Source: Roseateles_C aquae (GTDB lineage Bacteria > Pseudomonadota > Gammaproteobacteria > Burkholderiales > Burkholderiaceae_C). Taken from it: a DNA stretch of 64,000 bases. The position numbers and the translations under genes were made by a program. Positions 40,210 through 49,715 of this stretch are shown one piece after another (positions within the stretch are counted from its first letter, which is position 1; each line of letters begins with the position of its first letter). Location of the stretch: contig NZ_JAVXZY010000001.1 of NCBI RefSeq assembly GCF_032337115.1, positions 434,001-498,000 on the forward strand. Reading direction: 5' to 3'. The notes beneath the pieces were generated by a model, which was given only the letters and a program-made list of their open reading frames with translations, searched no databases and was not told the origin of the DNA.

Positions 40210-42298
40210 GATAGATCTCCTCAGCCAGTTCGCGTGAAATGCCTTTGACACTGGCGATGTCCTCCACACTCGCGGCGGCCACGCCGCGCACGCCGCCAAA
40301 GCGCTGCAAGAGCTGCGCACGCTTCTTCGGTCCGATGCCCGGCACATCCTCCAAGCGCGAGCCACCGGTGCGCACCGAGGCGCGCTTGGCGCGCATGCCG
40401 GTGATGGCAAAGCGATGCGCCTCGTCACGGATCTGCGCAATCAACATCAGTGCCGCCGAATCGCGCCCCAGATAGACCTTGGGTCGGCCATCGGCAAAGA
40501 CCAGCTCCTCCAAACCCACCTTGCGGCCCTCGCCCTTCTCAACGCCGGCGATCAGGGACAGATCCAAGCCCAGTTCTTCGAAGACCTCGCGCGCCATCGA
40601 CACCTGGCCCTTGCCGCCATCGACCAGCACCAGATCCGGCATCCTCGCCGTACCGAGCACAACGCCCTCGGCGATCTTGGCATAGCGGCGGGTCAGCACC
40701 TGGCGCATCGCCGCATAGTCGTCGCCGCCTGTGATGCCCTCAATGTTGTAGCGCCGGTACTGGCTGCTCTGCATCTGATGCCCTTCGAAAACCACGCACG
40801 AGGCCTGGGTTGCCTCACCCGCGGTATGGCTGATGTCGAAACATTCGATGCGAAAGGCCTCGGCGTCGGCCACCGACAGATCCAGCGCCTCCAGCAAGGC
40901 CAGCGTGCGCGCCTGCTGCGAACCCTCCTGCGCCAGCAGCCGCGCCAGCGACAGTTCCGCGCCTTTGACGCACATCTCCTGCCAGATGCGGCGCTGCCCG
41001 CGCGGCTGGGCCTGTGTCGTCACCTTGTAGCCGGCCTGTTCGCTGAGCGCGTCGGACAGCCCGCTGTCGACCGGCTCGCTGAGCACCAGCAACGGCGGCA
41101 CAAAGGCATCCAGGTAGTGCTGGGCAATGAAGGCCTCAAGCACCTGGCGCTCAACGCGGCGCTGCTCGACACCAGCGTCAGGGCTCGCGTCGCCTGCAGC
41201 AGCATCCTGCTCGGCGGGCGCCGGCGACAGCTCTTCGTCATCCTCCAGCAGCAGCGCCGTCGCTTCTTCAACATGCTTGGGAAAGTAGGCCCGATCACCG
41301 AGATGACGGCCGCCGCGGACCATCGCCAGGTTCACACAGGCGCGCCCGCCCTGCACCTTGACGGCCAGGATGTCGACGTCGCGATCGCGGCCGGTGGCGC
41401 TGTTCTCGTCCATGGTCTGCTGCTGCAAGACCTTGGACAGCGCAGTGATCTGGTTGCGCACCTCGGCCGCCAACTCGAACTTCAGCGCATCGGCATAGCT
41501 CATCATCTGAGCCTGCAAGCCCTGCATCACCTCTTCGGTTTCTCCCAGCAAGAAGCGTTCGGCATTGCGCACGTCCCGCGCGTAGGCCTCACCCTGGCCC
41601 TCAGGCACACAGGGGCCGGAGCAGCGACGGATCTGATAGAGCAGGCAAGGTCGGCTGCGATTGGCAAACACCGTGTCTTCGCAGGTACGCAGCCGGAACA
41701 CTTTTTGCAGCAGCTGTATCGACTCCTTGACCGCCCAGGCGCTCGGAAACGGCCCGAAGTAGCGGTGTCGCCGATCGACGGCACCGCGGTAGTAGCTGAT
41801 GCGCGGGAACTCGTGGCCGCTCAGGCGCAGATAGGGGTAGCTCTTGTCATCGCGGAACAGGATGTTGAACTTCGGATCCAGCGCCTTGATCAGATTGTTC
41901 TCAAGCAGCAGGGCCTCGGCCTCGGTCCGCACCACGGTGGTTTCCAGGCGCGCGATCCGCGCCACCATCATGCCAATGCGCGTGCCGCCGTGGTTCTTCT
42001 GGAAGTAGCTGGAAACGCGCTTCTTCAGGTTCTTGGCCTTGCCCACATAGAGCACCTGATCCTGAGCATCGAAATAGCGGTACACGCCCGGCAGCCCCGG
42101 CAAGGCCGCCACCTCCAGCAACAGCGCTTCGCGACGGTCGACCGCCGCGCGCTCGACCTCGGCCACGCGCGCCTGCTCGGCCGCCTCATCCGCCTGACGT
42201 TGCGCCGCCCAGGCCTTGATCTGCGCCTCACCGGGCGACGGCTGATCCGCGGTCCCAGCTTCGCCAGCTACCGGCGGCGCTGCGTTTTCATCACTCAT
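40196..42298 (-). CDS. uvrC: UvrABC excinuclease subunit C
   Basis: A 700-residue nucleotide excision repair nuclease. It has a GIY-YIG domain (LPGVYRYFDAQDQVLYVGKAKNLKKRVSSYF), the UVR motif region, a C-terminal RNase H-like endonuclease domain (LVDGGKGQVSMAREV), and helix-hairpin-helix repeats (LEDVPGIGPKKRAQLLQRFGG). The ATG at 42298 (MSDENAAPP) puts an about 60-residue low-complexity extension ahead of the GIY-YIG domain, including a KAWAAQRQADEAAEQARVAE helix. This is longer than usual. It diverges from earP. Confidence 0.95.
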   Translation of the reverse strand: MSDENAAPPVAGEAGTADQPSPGEAQIKAWAAQRQADEAAEQARVAEVERAAVDRREALLLEVAALPGLPGVYRYFDAQDQVLYVGKAKNLKKRVSSYFQKNHGGTRIGMMVARIARLETTVVRTEAEALLLENNLIKALDPKFNILFRDDKSYPYLRLSGHEFPRISYYRGAVDRRHRYFGPFPSAWAVKESIQLLQKVFRLRTCEDTVFANRSRPCLLYQIRRCSGPCVPEGQGEAYARDVRNAERFLLGETEEVMQGLQAQMMSYADALKFELAAEVRNQITALSKVLQQQTMDENSATGRDRDVDILAVKVQGGRACVNLAMVRGGRHLGDRAYFPKHVEEATALLLEDDEELSPAPAEQDAAAGDASPDAGVEQRRVERQVLEAFIAQHYLDAFVPPLLVLSEPVDSGLSDALSEQAGYKVTTQAQPRGQRRIWQEMCVKGAELSLARLLAQEGSQQARTLALLEALDLSVADAEAFRIECFDISHTAGEATQASCVVFEGHQMQSSQYRRYNIEGITGGDDYAAMRQVLTRRYAKIAEGVVLGTARMPDLVLVDGGKGQVSMAREVFEELGLDLSLIAGVEKGEGRKVGLEELVFADGRPKVYLGRDSAALMLIAQIRDEAHRFAITGMRAKRASVRTGGSRLEDVPGIGPKKRAQLLQRFGGVRGVAAASVEDIASVKGISRELAEEIYRVLH

Positions 42299-42330
42299 GG
42301 GGCGGCATTGTGCCGCCGATAATGCGCGCC

Positions 42331-43416
42331 ATGATGGCGCACGACTGGGACCTGTTCTGCCGGGTGATTGACAACTTCGGCGATGTCGGCGTGTGCTGGC
42401 GTCTGGCCCGCGACCTGGCGCGGCGCGGTCAGCGCGTGCGCCTGTGGATCGATGACGCCCGTGCACTGAGCTGGATGGCCGGTTCGGAGCGCGTCGAGGG
42501 GGTCAGCGTGCTGGACTGGCAGGAAGCCGCCACCTCTTTCCGGCCCGGTCGCGTGGTGATCGAAGCCTTTGGCTGCGAATTGCCCGCGGCGGTGCTCAGC
42601 GCCATGGCCTTGGCGTCGCACCCGCCACTCTGGCTGAACCTTGAGTACCTGAGCGCGGAGTCCTATGTCGAGCGCAGCCACGGCCTTCAATCGCCGCAGT
42701 TCAGTGGCCCGGCCGCCGGGCTGGACAAGCGCTTCTTCTACCCCGGTTTCAGCCGCCGCACCGGCGGCCTGCTGCGCGAGCCAGATTTGCTGCAGCGCCA
42801 GGCCAACTTCGACGCAGCAGCCTGGTTGGCTGCGCATGGCTGCTCAGCTCAGCCGGGCGAACGCATCGTCAGCCTGTTCTGCTATGACAATCCCGCCCTG
42901 CTCGGCTTGATCGAGCAGCTGGGCCAGGTGAGGACATTGCTGCTGGTCTGCCCTGGGCCGGCGGCGCGCGCCATTGCTGACACTGGTTTCCGTGAACGCA
43001 TGAGCGCCAGCGCACGATCGAATCTCCGCATCATCAGCCTGCCCTTCCTTGATCAGCTGGACTTCGACCACCTGCTCTGGGCGTCCGATCTGAATTTTGT
43101 TCGTGGCGAGGATTCTTTTGTTCGTGCCCAATGGGCGGCCAAGCCCATGGTCTGGCAGATCTACCCACAGGATGATGGCGCTCATGGCCCCAAGCTGCAG
43201 GCCTTTTTGCAGCTGTGGCTGCAGGACGCCGACGACGAATTGCGCGCCGACTATCAACGGCTCTGGCTGAGCTGGAATGGGCTGATGGAATTCGTCGATG
43301 TGGCGCTTCCCGACATGGATTCGGCCCAAATGCACGCACTGCATTGGCGTGCGCAATTGGCAGCGCAGCAGGACTTGTGCAGCCAAATCCTCGGCCTGCT
43401 GGGCGAAACCAGCTAG
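42331..43416 (+). CDS. earP: EF-P arginine rhamnosyltransferase EarP
   Basis: About 361 residues; transfers rhamnose from dTDP-rhamnose to Arg32 of EF-P. The N-terminal FCRVIDNFGDVGVCWRLARDLA (with the catalytic Asp in DNFGD) and the C-terminal DLNFVRGEDSFVRAQWAAKPMVWQIYPQ nucleotide-sugar site are diagnostic. Several nearby starts are possible (42322, 42331, 42334) and none has a clear ribosome site. It lies directly upstream of efp, as in many Betaproteobacteria. Only 32 bp separate it from the divergent uvrC start, so promoters must overlap. Confidence 0.94.
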   Translation: MMAHDWDLFCRVIDNFGDVGVCWRLARDLARRGQRVRLWIDDARALSWMAGSERVEGVSVLDWQEAATSFRPGRVVIEAFGCELPAAVLSAMALASHPPLWLNLEYLSAESYVERSHGLQSPQFSGPAAGLDKRFFYPGFSRRTGGLLREPDLLQRQANFDAAAWLAAHGCSAQPGERIVSLFCYDNPALLGLIEQLGQVRTLLLVCPGPAARAIADTGFRERMSASARSNLRIISLPFLDQLDFDHLLWASDLNFVRGEDSFVRAQWAAKPMVWQIYPQDDGAHGPKLQAFLQLWLQDADDELRADYQRLWLSWNGLMEFVDVALPDMDSAQMHALHWRAQLAAQQDLCSQILGLLGETS

Positions 43417-43613
43417 AATCCGGGGTTTTGCCGCGACACTTGGGGCCAGGCATGGTCGGACTGATGGAAACACGGGCGCAGCTTTCTGCACCTCATCAGC
43501 CGGGCAAAGCGATGCATGGACCATGGATGCGCGAGCCGTGATGGCCGGGACCTCTCAAGATTGAGCCTCTTGCGCCCTCACCCCGATTACCGCCTCCCAA
43601 CCTTGTAACCACT

Positions 43614-44168
43614 ATGAAGATCGCTCAGGAAATCCGCGCTGGCAACGTGATCATGCACGGCAAAGACCCCATGGTCGTGCTGAAGACCGAATACAGCCGT
43701 GGCGGCCGCAATGCAGCCACCGTGCGCATGAAGCTGAAGAGCCTGCTGAACAACTCGGGCACCGAAGTCGTCTTCAAGGCCGACGACAAGATGGACCAGA
43801 TCATTCTGGACAAGAAGGAGTGCACCTACTCCTACTTCGCCGATCCGATGTATGTGTTCATGGACACTGAGTACAACCAGTACGAAGTCGAAGCCGAGAA
43901 CATGGGCGACGCCATCCAGTATCTGGAAGACGGCATGGCCGCCGAAGTCGTGTTCTACGACGGCAAGGCGATCTCGGTTGAACTGCCGACCTCGCTGGTT
44001 CGTGAAGTCACCTGGACCGAACCCGCCGTCAAGGGCGACACCTCGGGCAAGGTGCTGAAGCCTGCCAAGATCTCCACCGGCTTCGAAATTCCAGTGCCTA
44101 TCTTCGTTGCCCAAGGCGACAAGATCGAAATCGACACCCGCACCCACGAGTACCGCAAGCGCGTCTGA
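43614..44168 (+). CDS. efp: Translation elongation factor P
   Basis: A 184-residue factor that rescues ribosomes stalled at polyproline. The tip loop reads YSRGGRNA with Arg32, the residue rhamnosylated by EarP, rather than the lysine of the EpmA type. The rest (VRMKLKSLLNNSGTEVVF, YRKRV C-terminus) is normal. It is 197 nt after earP, with its own leader, and ends in a strong terminator. Confidence 0.97.
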   Translation: MKIAQEIRAGNVIMHGKDPMVVLKTEYSRGGRNAATVRMKLKSLLNNSGTEVVFKADDKMDQIILDKKECTYSYFADPMYVFMDTEYNQYEVEAENMGDAIQYLEDGMAAEVVFYDGKAISVELPTSLVREVTWTEPAVKGDTSGKVLKPAKISTGFEIPVPIFVAQGDKIEIDTRTHEYRKRV

Positions 44169-44190
44169 GCCTCGCCTCGACGCATGCCAC

Positions 44191-44216
44191 AAAGGCGCCT
44201 CCGGGCGCCTTTTTTC
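44191..44216 (+). terminator. Rho-independent terminator after efp
   Basis: AAAGGCGCC-tccg-GGCGCCTTTTTT: 8-9-bp stem followed by T6, 23 nt after the efp stop. Confidence 0.93.
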
Positions 44217-44260
44217 ATGGCCGCACCGCTGTGCCGTGGCACGAACAAAAGCATCAGACG

Positions 44261-44288
44261 AAAAAAATCCCCGCCGCGGCGGGGATTT
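44261..44288 (-). terminator. Rho-independent terminator after ompA
   Basis: On the minus strand, AAATCCCCGCC/GGCGGGGATTT forms a long stem followed by a run of Ts, 20 nt after the ompA-type stop. It converges with the efp terminator. Confidence 0.93.
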
Positions 44289-44308
44289 CCTGGAGCAAGC
44301 GCGAGGGC

Positions 44309-44956
44309 TTACTTGTTGCGGGTGCCAACCACTTCGATTTCAACGCGGCGGTTCTTGGCACGGCCTTCGGCGGTCTTGTTGTCGGCCACAGGCTGCTTCT
44401 CGCCCTTGCCTTCGGTGTAGACGCGGTTCTTTTCCAGACCCAGCGACACCAGATAGGCCTTCACGGCTTCGGAGCGACGCACCGACAGCTTCTGGTTGTA
44501 CTCATCAGAGCCAACGCTGTCGGTGTGACCGACGGCGATGATGACTTCCAGATTGATGCCCTTGGTCTTGCCGGCCAGATCGTCCAGCTTGGCCTTGGCT
44601 TCGGGCTTCAGCACAGCCTTGTCGAAGTCAAAGAAGGCGTCAGCAGCGAAGGTCACCTTCTCGCTGACCGGAGCGGGAGGCACCGGAGCAGGCTTCGGAG
44701 CGGGGGCCGGAGCGGGGGCCGGAGCAGGCGCCGGAGCGGGAGCCTCAACCTTCGGGGCCGGCTTCAGCGCGCCGTCGCAATCCTTGGCGGCGGTGGCAGG
44801 CGTCCAGTTGGCATCGCGCCAGCAGTACTCATTGCTACCGTTCTTCCAAACGGTGCCGTCAGTCGCACGCCAGTTGTCAACGGTCTGGGCGAATGCGCCA
44901 GACGATGCCAAGGCAGCGACTGCGAAGAGCGACGCCACGCGGTTCAATTTCTTCAT
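44309..44956 (-). CDS. OmpA-family outer-membrane protein
   Basis: A 215-residue protein. It has a signal peptide ending AFA, a short N-terminal domain with two Cys (EYCWRDANW ... AKDCDG), an (Ala-Pro) repeat linker from about 78 to 100, then a C-terminal OmpA peptidoglycan-binding domain (FFDFDKAVLKPEAKAKLDDL ... VGHTDSVGSDEYNQKLSVRRSEAV ... GRAKNRRVEIEV). The ATG at 44956 has AGAGG six bases upstream. It anchors the outer membrane to peptidoglycan. Position upstream of and divergent from gyrA is usual in Burkholderiales. Confidence 0.94.
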   Translation of the reverse strand: MKKLNRVASLFAVAALASSGAFAQTVDNWRATDGTVWKNGSNEYCWRDANWTPATAAKDCDGALKPAPKVEAPAPAPAPAPAPAPAPKPAPVPPAPVSEKVTFAADAFFDFDKAVLKPEAKAKLDDLAGKTKGINLEVIIAVGHTDSVGSDEYNQKLSVRRSEAVKAYLVSLGLEKNRVYTEGKGEKQPVADNKTAEGRAKNRRVEIEVVGTRNK

Positions 44957-45226
44957 GTTTATCCTCTCAAGCAAAGCCGCAGTTGCCCTGCGAAAAGTCC
45001 AGAACTGGAGTTGCCTAGAAACCTCCCGAAGGCACAAGACCATCGGGTTTATCCTAGGGACTCGGCGATTGTGCCATAGGCCTTGATGCCGCTTTCATTG
45101 TGGCGCCCGCCTATGAACATCTGCCCCGCGATGTTGCGCGAGAGCTACATGCCGCGCCACTTACAATCACCGATTCTGTCTCTCTAGACGTCGGCCCATC
45201 CCCCCGGAAAAAGCCGCTCACCGCGC

Positions 45227-47887
45227 ATGACACAGTTCGCCAAAGAAACCTTGCCCATCAGCCTTGAGGAGGAGATGCGCCGCTCCTATCTCGATTACGC
45301 GATGAGCGTGATCGTGGGCCGCGCCCTGCCCGACGCCCGCGACGGCCTGAAGCCGGTGCATCGGCGGGTGCTGTTCGCGATGCATGAGCTGAACAACGAC
45401 TGGAACCGTGCCTACAAGAAGTCCGCTCGCATCGTCGGCGATGTGATCGGTAAATACCACCCGCACGGTGACAGCGCGGTCTATGACACCATCGTCCGAC
45501 TGGCGCAGGATTTCTCGCTGCGCCATATGCTGATCGATGGCCAGGGCAATTTCGGCTCGATCGACGGCGATAACGCCGCGGCGATGCGTTATACCGAAAT
45601 CCGCCTCGACAAAATTGCCCACGAAATGCTGGCCGATATCGACAAGGAAACTGTCGACTTTGGCCCGAACTACGACGGTTCGGAAAAAGAGCCGCTGGTA
45701 TTGCCGACGCGCCTGCCGAATTTGCTGGTCAATGGTTCGGCCGGTATCGCGGTCGGTATGGCCACCAATATCCCGCCACACAACCTCAATGAAGTCGTCG
45801 ACGCCTGCCTGCATGCGCTGAAGAGTCCGGAGTGCTCCATCGATGAACTGATGGAAATCATCCCGGCCCCCGACTTCCCCACCGCCGGCATCATCTACGG
45901 CTTGAACGGCGTGCGCGAAGGCTACCGCACCGGCCGCGGCAAGGTGGTCATGCGCGCCAAGGTCCACTTCGAGGACATCGACCGCGGCCAGCGCCAAGCC
46001 ATCATCGTTGACGAGATCCCCTACCAGGTCAACAAGAAGACGCTGCTGGAGCGCATTGCCGAACTGGTGCACGAAAAGAAGATCGAGGGCATCAGTCACA
46101 TCCAGGACGAGTCCGACAAGTCCGGCATGCGCGTGGTCATTGAATTGAAGCGCGGCGAAGTCCCCGAGGTCGTGCTGAACAATCTGTACAAGCAGACCCA
46201 GCTGCAGGACACCTTCGGCATCAATATGGTGGCGCTGATCGATGGTCAGCCCAAGCTGTGCAATCTGAAAGACCTGATCACGGTCTTCCTGGAACACCGC
46301 CGCGAGGTCGTCACCCGCCGCACCGTGTTCGAGCTGCGCAAGGCCCGTGAACGCGGCCATGTGCTGGAAGGCCTGGCCGTGGCGCTGGCCAATATCGACG
46401 AATTCATCGAGACCATCAAGACCTCGCCGACCCCGCCGGTCGCCAAGGCTGCGCTGATGGCCAAGAGCTGGGACTCCTCGCTGGTGCGCGAGATGCTCAG
46501 CCGCGCCGAGGAAGCCACGCCGGGCGGTCGCAGCGCCTTCCGCCCCGAGGGGCTGGCACCTGAATTCGGCATGCAGGCCGACGGCCTCTACCGCCTGACC
46601 GAAGATCAGGCCAGCGAAATCCTGCAGATGCGTCTGCAGCGCCTGACCGGCCTGGAGCAGGACAAGATCGTCGGCGAGTACAAGGACGTGATGTCGCAGA
46701 TCGCCGATCTGCTGGACATCCTGGCCACGCCGGCCCGCGTCACCGCCATCATCAGCGAAGAGCTGATCCAGGTGCGCCAGGAATTCGGCCAGACCAAGCT
46801 CGGCGCACGCCGCAGCGTGATCGAGCACAACGCGCAGGAACTCGGCACCGAAGACCTGATCACCCCGACCGATATGGTGGTCACGCTCTCGCACACCGGC
46901 TACATCAAGAGCCAGGCTCTCTCCGAATACCGGGCGCAAAAGCGCGGCGGCCGCGGCAAGCAAGCGACGCAGACCAAGGACGACGACTGGGTCGACCAGC
47001 TCTTCATCGCCAACACGCACGACTGGATTCTGTGCTTCAGCAACCGCGGCCGTGTCTACTGGCTGAAGGTCTGGGAAGTGCCGCAGGGCTCGCGCAACTC
47101 GCGCGGCAAGCCCATCGTCAATATGTTCCCGCTGCAGGCTGAGGAAAAGATTACCGTGGTGCTGCCGCTAACCGGCGAATTCCGCAGCTTCCCGGAAGAT
47201 CATTTCATCTTCATGGCCACGGCCATGGGCACGGTGAAGAAGACCTCGCTGAAGGACTTCAGCAACCCGCGCAAGGCCGGCATCATCGCCGTTGATCTGG
47301 ATGAGGGCGATCACCTGATCGGCGCCGCGCTGACCGATGGCAAACACGATGTGATGCTGTTCAGCGATGGTGGCAAGGCCGTGCGCTTCGACGAAGACGA
47401 TGTGCGCCCGATGGGCCGCACTGCGCGTGGCGTGCGCGGCATGATGCTCGAGCCCGAGCAGCGCCTGATCGCCATGTTGGTGGCCGAGGACGAATCGCAG
47501 AGCGTGCTGACCGCCACCGAGAACGGCTACGGCAAGCGAACCTCGATCATCGAGTACACCCGCCACGGCCGTGGCACCAAGGGCATGATCGCGATCCAGC
47601 AGAGCGAGCGCAATGGCCGCGTCGTGGCCGCCACGCTGGTGCGCGCCGAAGACGAGATCATGCTGATCACCGACAAGGGTGTGCTGGTGCGCACCCGCGT
47701 CTCTGAAATCCGCGAGCTCGGCCGCGCCACGCAAGGGGTGACCCTGATCGCGTTGGACGATGGTGCCAAGCTCTCGGGCCTGCAGCGCATCGTCGAAAAC
47801 GATGCCAACGACAACCCCGCCGAAGCCGGCACCGAAGGCGATGCTGAGGGCAGCAGCGACCTGAACCAAGATCCAACCAAGGAATAA
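45227..47887 (+). CDS. gyrA: DNA gyrase subunit A
   Basis: An 886-residue topoisomerase subunit. It has catalytic Tyr122 (AMRYTEI) and a resistance-determining region HPHGDSAVYDT with Ser83 and Asp87, both the quinolone-sensitive wild-type residues. The C-terminal beta-pinwheel includes the GyrA box-like QKRGGRGKQ. It ends in an acidic Glu/Gly/Asp tail. The DUF2059 gene starts 2 nt after its stop, so the two are probably cotranscribed. Confidence 0.98.
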   Translation: MTQFAKETLPISLEEEMRRSYLDYAMSVIVGRALPDARDGLKPVHRRVLFAMHELNNDWNRAYKKSARIVGDVIGKYHPHGDSAVYDTIVRLAQDFSLRHMLIDGQGNFGSIDGDNAAAMRYTEIRLDKIAHEMLADIDKETVDFGPNYDGSEKEPLVLPTRLPNLLVNGSAGIAVGMATNIPPHNLNEVVDACLHALKSPECSIDELMEIIPAPDFPTAGIIYGLNGVREGYRTGRGKVVMRAKVHFEDIDRGQRQAIIVDEIPYQVNKKTLLERIAELVHEKKIEGISHIQDESDKSGMRVVIELKRGEVPEVVLNNLYKQTQLQDTFGINMVALIDGQPKLCNLKDLITVFLEHRREVVTRRTVFELRKARERGHVLEGLAVALANIDEFIETIKTSPTPPVAKAALMAKSWDSSLVREMLSRAEEATPGGRSAFRPEGLAPEFGMQADGLYRLTEDQASEILQMRLQRLTGLEQDKIVGEYKDVMSQIADLLDILATPARVTAIISEELIQVRQEFGQTKLGARRSVIEHNAQELGTEDLITPTDMVVTLSHTGYIKSQALSEYRAQKRGGRGKQATQTKDDDWVDQLFIANTHDWILCFSNRGRVYWLKVWEVPQGSRNSRGKPIVNMFPLQAEEKITVVLPLTGEFRSFPEDHFIFMATAMGTVKKTSLKDFSNPRKAGIIAVDLDEGDHLIGAALTDGKHDVMLFSDGGKAVRFDEDDVRPMGRTARGVRGMMLEPEQRLIAMLVAEDESQSVLTATENGYGKRTSIIEYTRHGRGTKGMIAIQQSERNGRVVAATLVRAEDEIMLITDKGVLVRTRVSEIRELGRATQGVTLIALDDGAKLSGLQRIVENDANDNPAEAGTEGDAEGSSDLNQDPTKE

Positions 47888-47889
47888 GC

Positions 47890-48495
47890 GTGAACGCCAC
47901 ACCTCTGAAGTCTGTCAAGCTGTTCGTCGCTGCCGCTGCGCTGGTTTGCGCCGGTCAGGTGCTCGCGCAATCCAGCACGACCTCGCCCGCCAAGAAGGAA
48001 CTGATCACCAAGCTGCTGACCATGCAGCAAGCCGGCATTGAAACGCTGGCGCGCACGGTGCTGCAGGCGCCAGTCGGCCAGCTGATGCAGGGTGCCTCCA
48101 GTGCCGTGCGCCAGATGCCGGCCGAGAAGCGCGAAGCCGCCGCCAAGGCCATCGAAGCCGATGTGAAGAAGTTCGTTGATGACAATGGCCCCTTCATTCG
48201 CGACCGCGCCGTCAAGCTGGCACCGAGCACCGTGGGCGCCATCCTCGATGAGCGTTTCAGCGAAGACGAGCTGCGCCAGCTGCTGGCCTGGCTGGAGTCG
48301 CCGACCAGCAAGAAGTTCAACCAGGTCAGCAATGACATGCAAAAGGCGTTGACCGACAAGCTGCTGGCCGAGATCGGCCCGACGCTGGACACACGTTTCA
48401 GCACCCTGCAGCAGAGCGTGGCCAAGACGCTCGGCGTGAGCGTTCCGCCGGCCGGCGCTGCCTCTGGCGCCAAGCCCGCAGCCGCGAAGAAGTAA
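47890..48495 (+). CDS. DUF2059 family exported protein
   Basis: A 201-residue protein with a Sec signal ending VLA. The helical DUF2059 body (ELITKLLTMQQAGIETLART ... FSEDELRQLLAWLESPTSKKFNQ) is followed by an Ala/Lys-rich tail. The start is GTG 2 nt after the gyrA stop. The family has no established function. Its place between gyrA and serC recurs in Burkholderiales. Confidence 0.85.
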   Translation: MNATPLKSVKLFVAAAALVCAGQVLAQSSTTSPAKKELITKLLTMQQAGIETLARTVLQAPVGQLMQGASSAVRQMPAEKREAAAKAIEADVKKFVDDNGPFIRDRAVKLAPSTVGAILDERFSEDELRQLLAWLESPTSKKFNQVSNDMQKALTDKLLAEIGPTLDTRFSTLQQSVAKTLGVSVPPAGAASGAKPAAAKK

Positions 48496-48596
48496 GCGCG
48501 GCGCACGCGGCGGCGGGCCTGGCGCTCGACCGCCGCTTGCTCGTGCCATCGCCCTGCCGGCACGCTGTGCCGGCCCTGATCAGAAGCTCGTCCGCC

Positions 48597-49715
48597 ATGT
48601 CCACCCGTCCGTTCAATTTCTCCGCCGGCCCCGCAGCACTTCCCGAGGAGGTGCTGCAACAGGCAGCGGCGGAGATGCTGGACTGGCAGGGCTCGGGCAT
48701 GAGCGTGATGGAGATGAGCCATCGCGGCGCCGAATTCATCTCGATTGCCGAGGCGGCGGAGGCGGATCTGCGCGAGCTGCTGCAAGTGCCGCCTGAGTTC
48801 CACATCCTCTTCATGCAGGGCGGCGGTTTGGCCGAAAACGCCATCGTGCCGATGAATCTGGCCGGCCGCAGCGGCAAGGTCGATGTCGTTGTCACCGGCT
48901 CGTGGTCGAAGAAAAGCGCCGCTGAAGCGCGGCGTTATGCCGATGTGCAGCTGGCCGCCGACAGTGCGCCCTACCTCAGCCTGCCCGATCCCGCTGGCTG
49001 GCAACTGCGTGCCGATGCCGATTACGTCCATCTGTGCAGCAACGAGACGATTGACGGTGTCGAGTTCCAGCAACTGCCCGAACTGCGCCAGCTCGGCAGC
49101 AGGGCCCCGCTGGTGGTCGACCTGTCGTCCCATGTGCTGTCGCGGCCCGTGGATTGGTCGCGCATCGGCCTGGCCTTTGGCGGCGCGCAGAAGAACATCG
49201 GCCCGGCCGGCCTGACCCTGGTCTTCGTGCGTGAGGACTTGCTCAATCAGGCGCAGGCGATCTGCCCGACGGCCTTCAACTACAAGACGGTGGCTGAAGC
49301 CCGCTCGATGTACAACACGCCGCCCACCTACGGCATCTACATCGCCGGCCTGGTCTTCCAGTGGCTGAAGCGCTTCGGCTACGCCGGCAAGACCGGCCTG
49401 GCGGCCATCGAGCAGCGCAATATCGACAAGGCCAGCCTGCTCTACGCGGCGCTGGATCAGTCCAAGCTGTTTGAAAACCGCGTCGCGGCCCCGGCCCGGT
49501 CGCGGATGAATGTCCCCTTCTATCTGCGCGGCGCGTACGACACGCCGCAGCTCAACAAGGCCTTCCTGGACGGAGCCCGGGAACACCGACTGCTGCAACT
49601 CAAAGGCCACAAGTCCGTGGGCGGCATGCGTGCATCGATCTACAACGCCATGCCACTGGAAGGCGTGCAAGCGCTGGTGGCGTACTTGAAAGACTTTGAA
49701 GCAAGCCATGGCTGA
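48597..49715 (+). CDS. serC: Phosphoserine aminotransferase
   Basis: A 372-residue PLP enzyme of serine and pyridoxine synthesis. It opens TRPFNFSAGPAALPEEVL, and the PLP lysine is in GGAQKNIGPAGL. The length is normal. The ATG at 48597 is the family start. It overlaps pheA by 8 bp, beginning the serC-pheA-tyrA-aroA-cmk run. Confidence 0.97.
   Translation: MSTRPFNFSAGPAALPEEVLQQAAAEMLDWQGSGMSVMEMSHRGAEFISIAEAAEADLRELLQVPPEFHILFMQGGGLAENAIVPMNLAGRSGKVDVVVTGSWSKKSAAEARRYADVQLAADSAPYLSLPDPAGWQLRADADYVHLCSNETIDGVEFQQLPELRQLGSRAPLVVDLSSHVLSRPVDWSRIGLAFGGAQKNIGPAGLTLVFVREDLLNQAQAICPTAFNYKTVAEARSMYNTPPTYGIYIAGLVFQWLKRFGYAGKTGLAAIEQRNIDKASLLYAALDQSKLFENRVAAPARSRMNVPFYLRGAYDTPQLNKAFLDGAREHRLLQLKGHKSVGGMRASIYNAMPLEGVQALVAYLKDFEASHG

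Noticed and set aside
45218..47020. A 600-codon minus-strand open frame inside gyrA
   Set aside because: Antisense shadow of gyrA caused by GC-rich codon bias.
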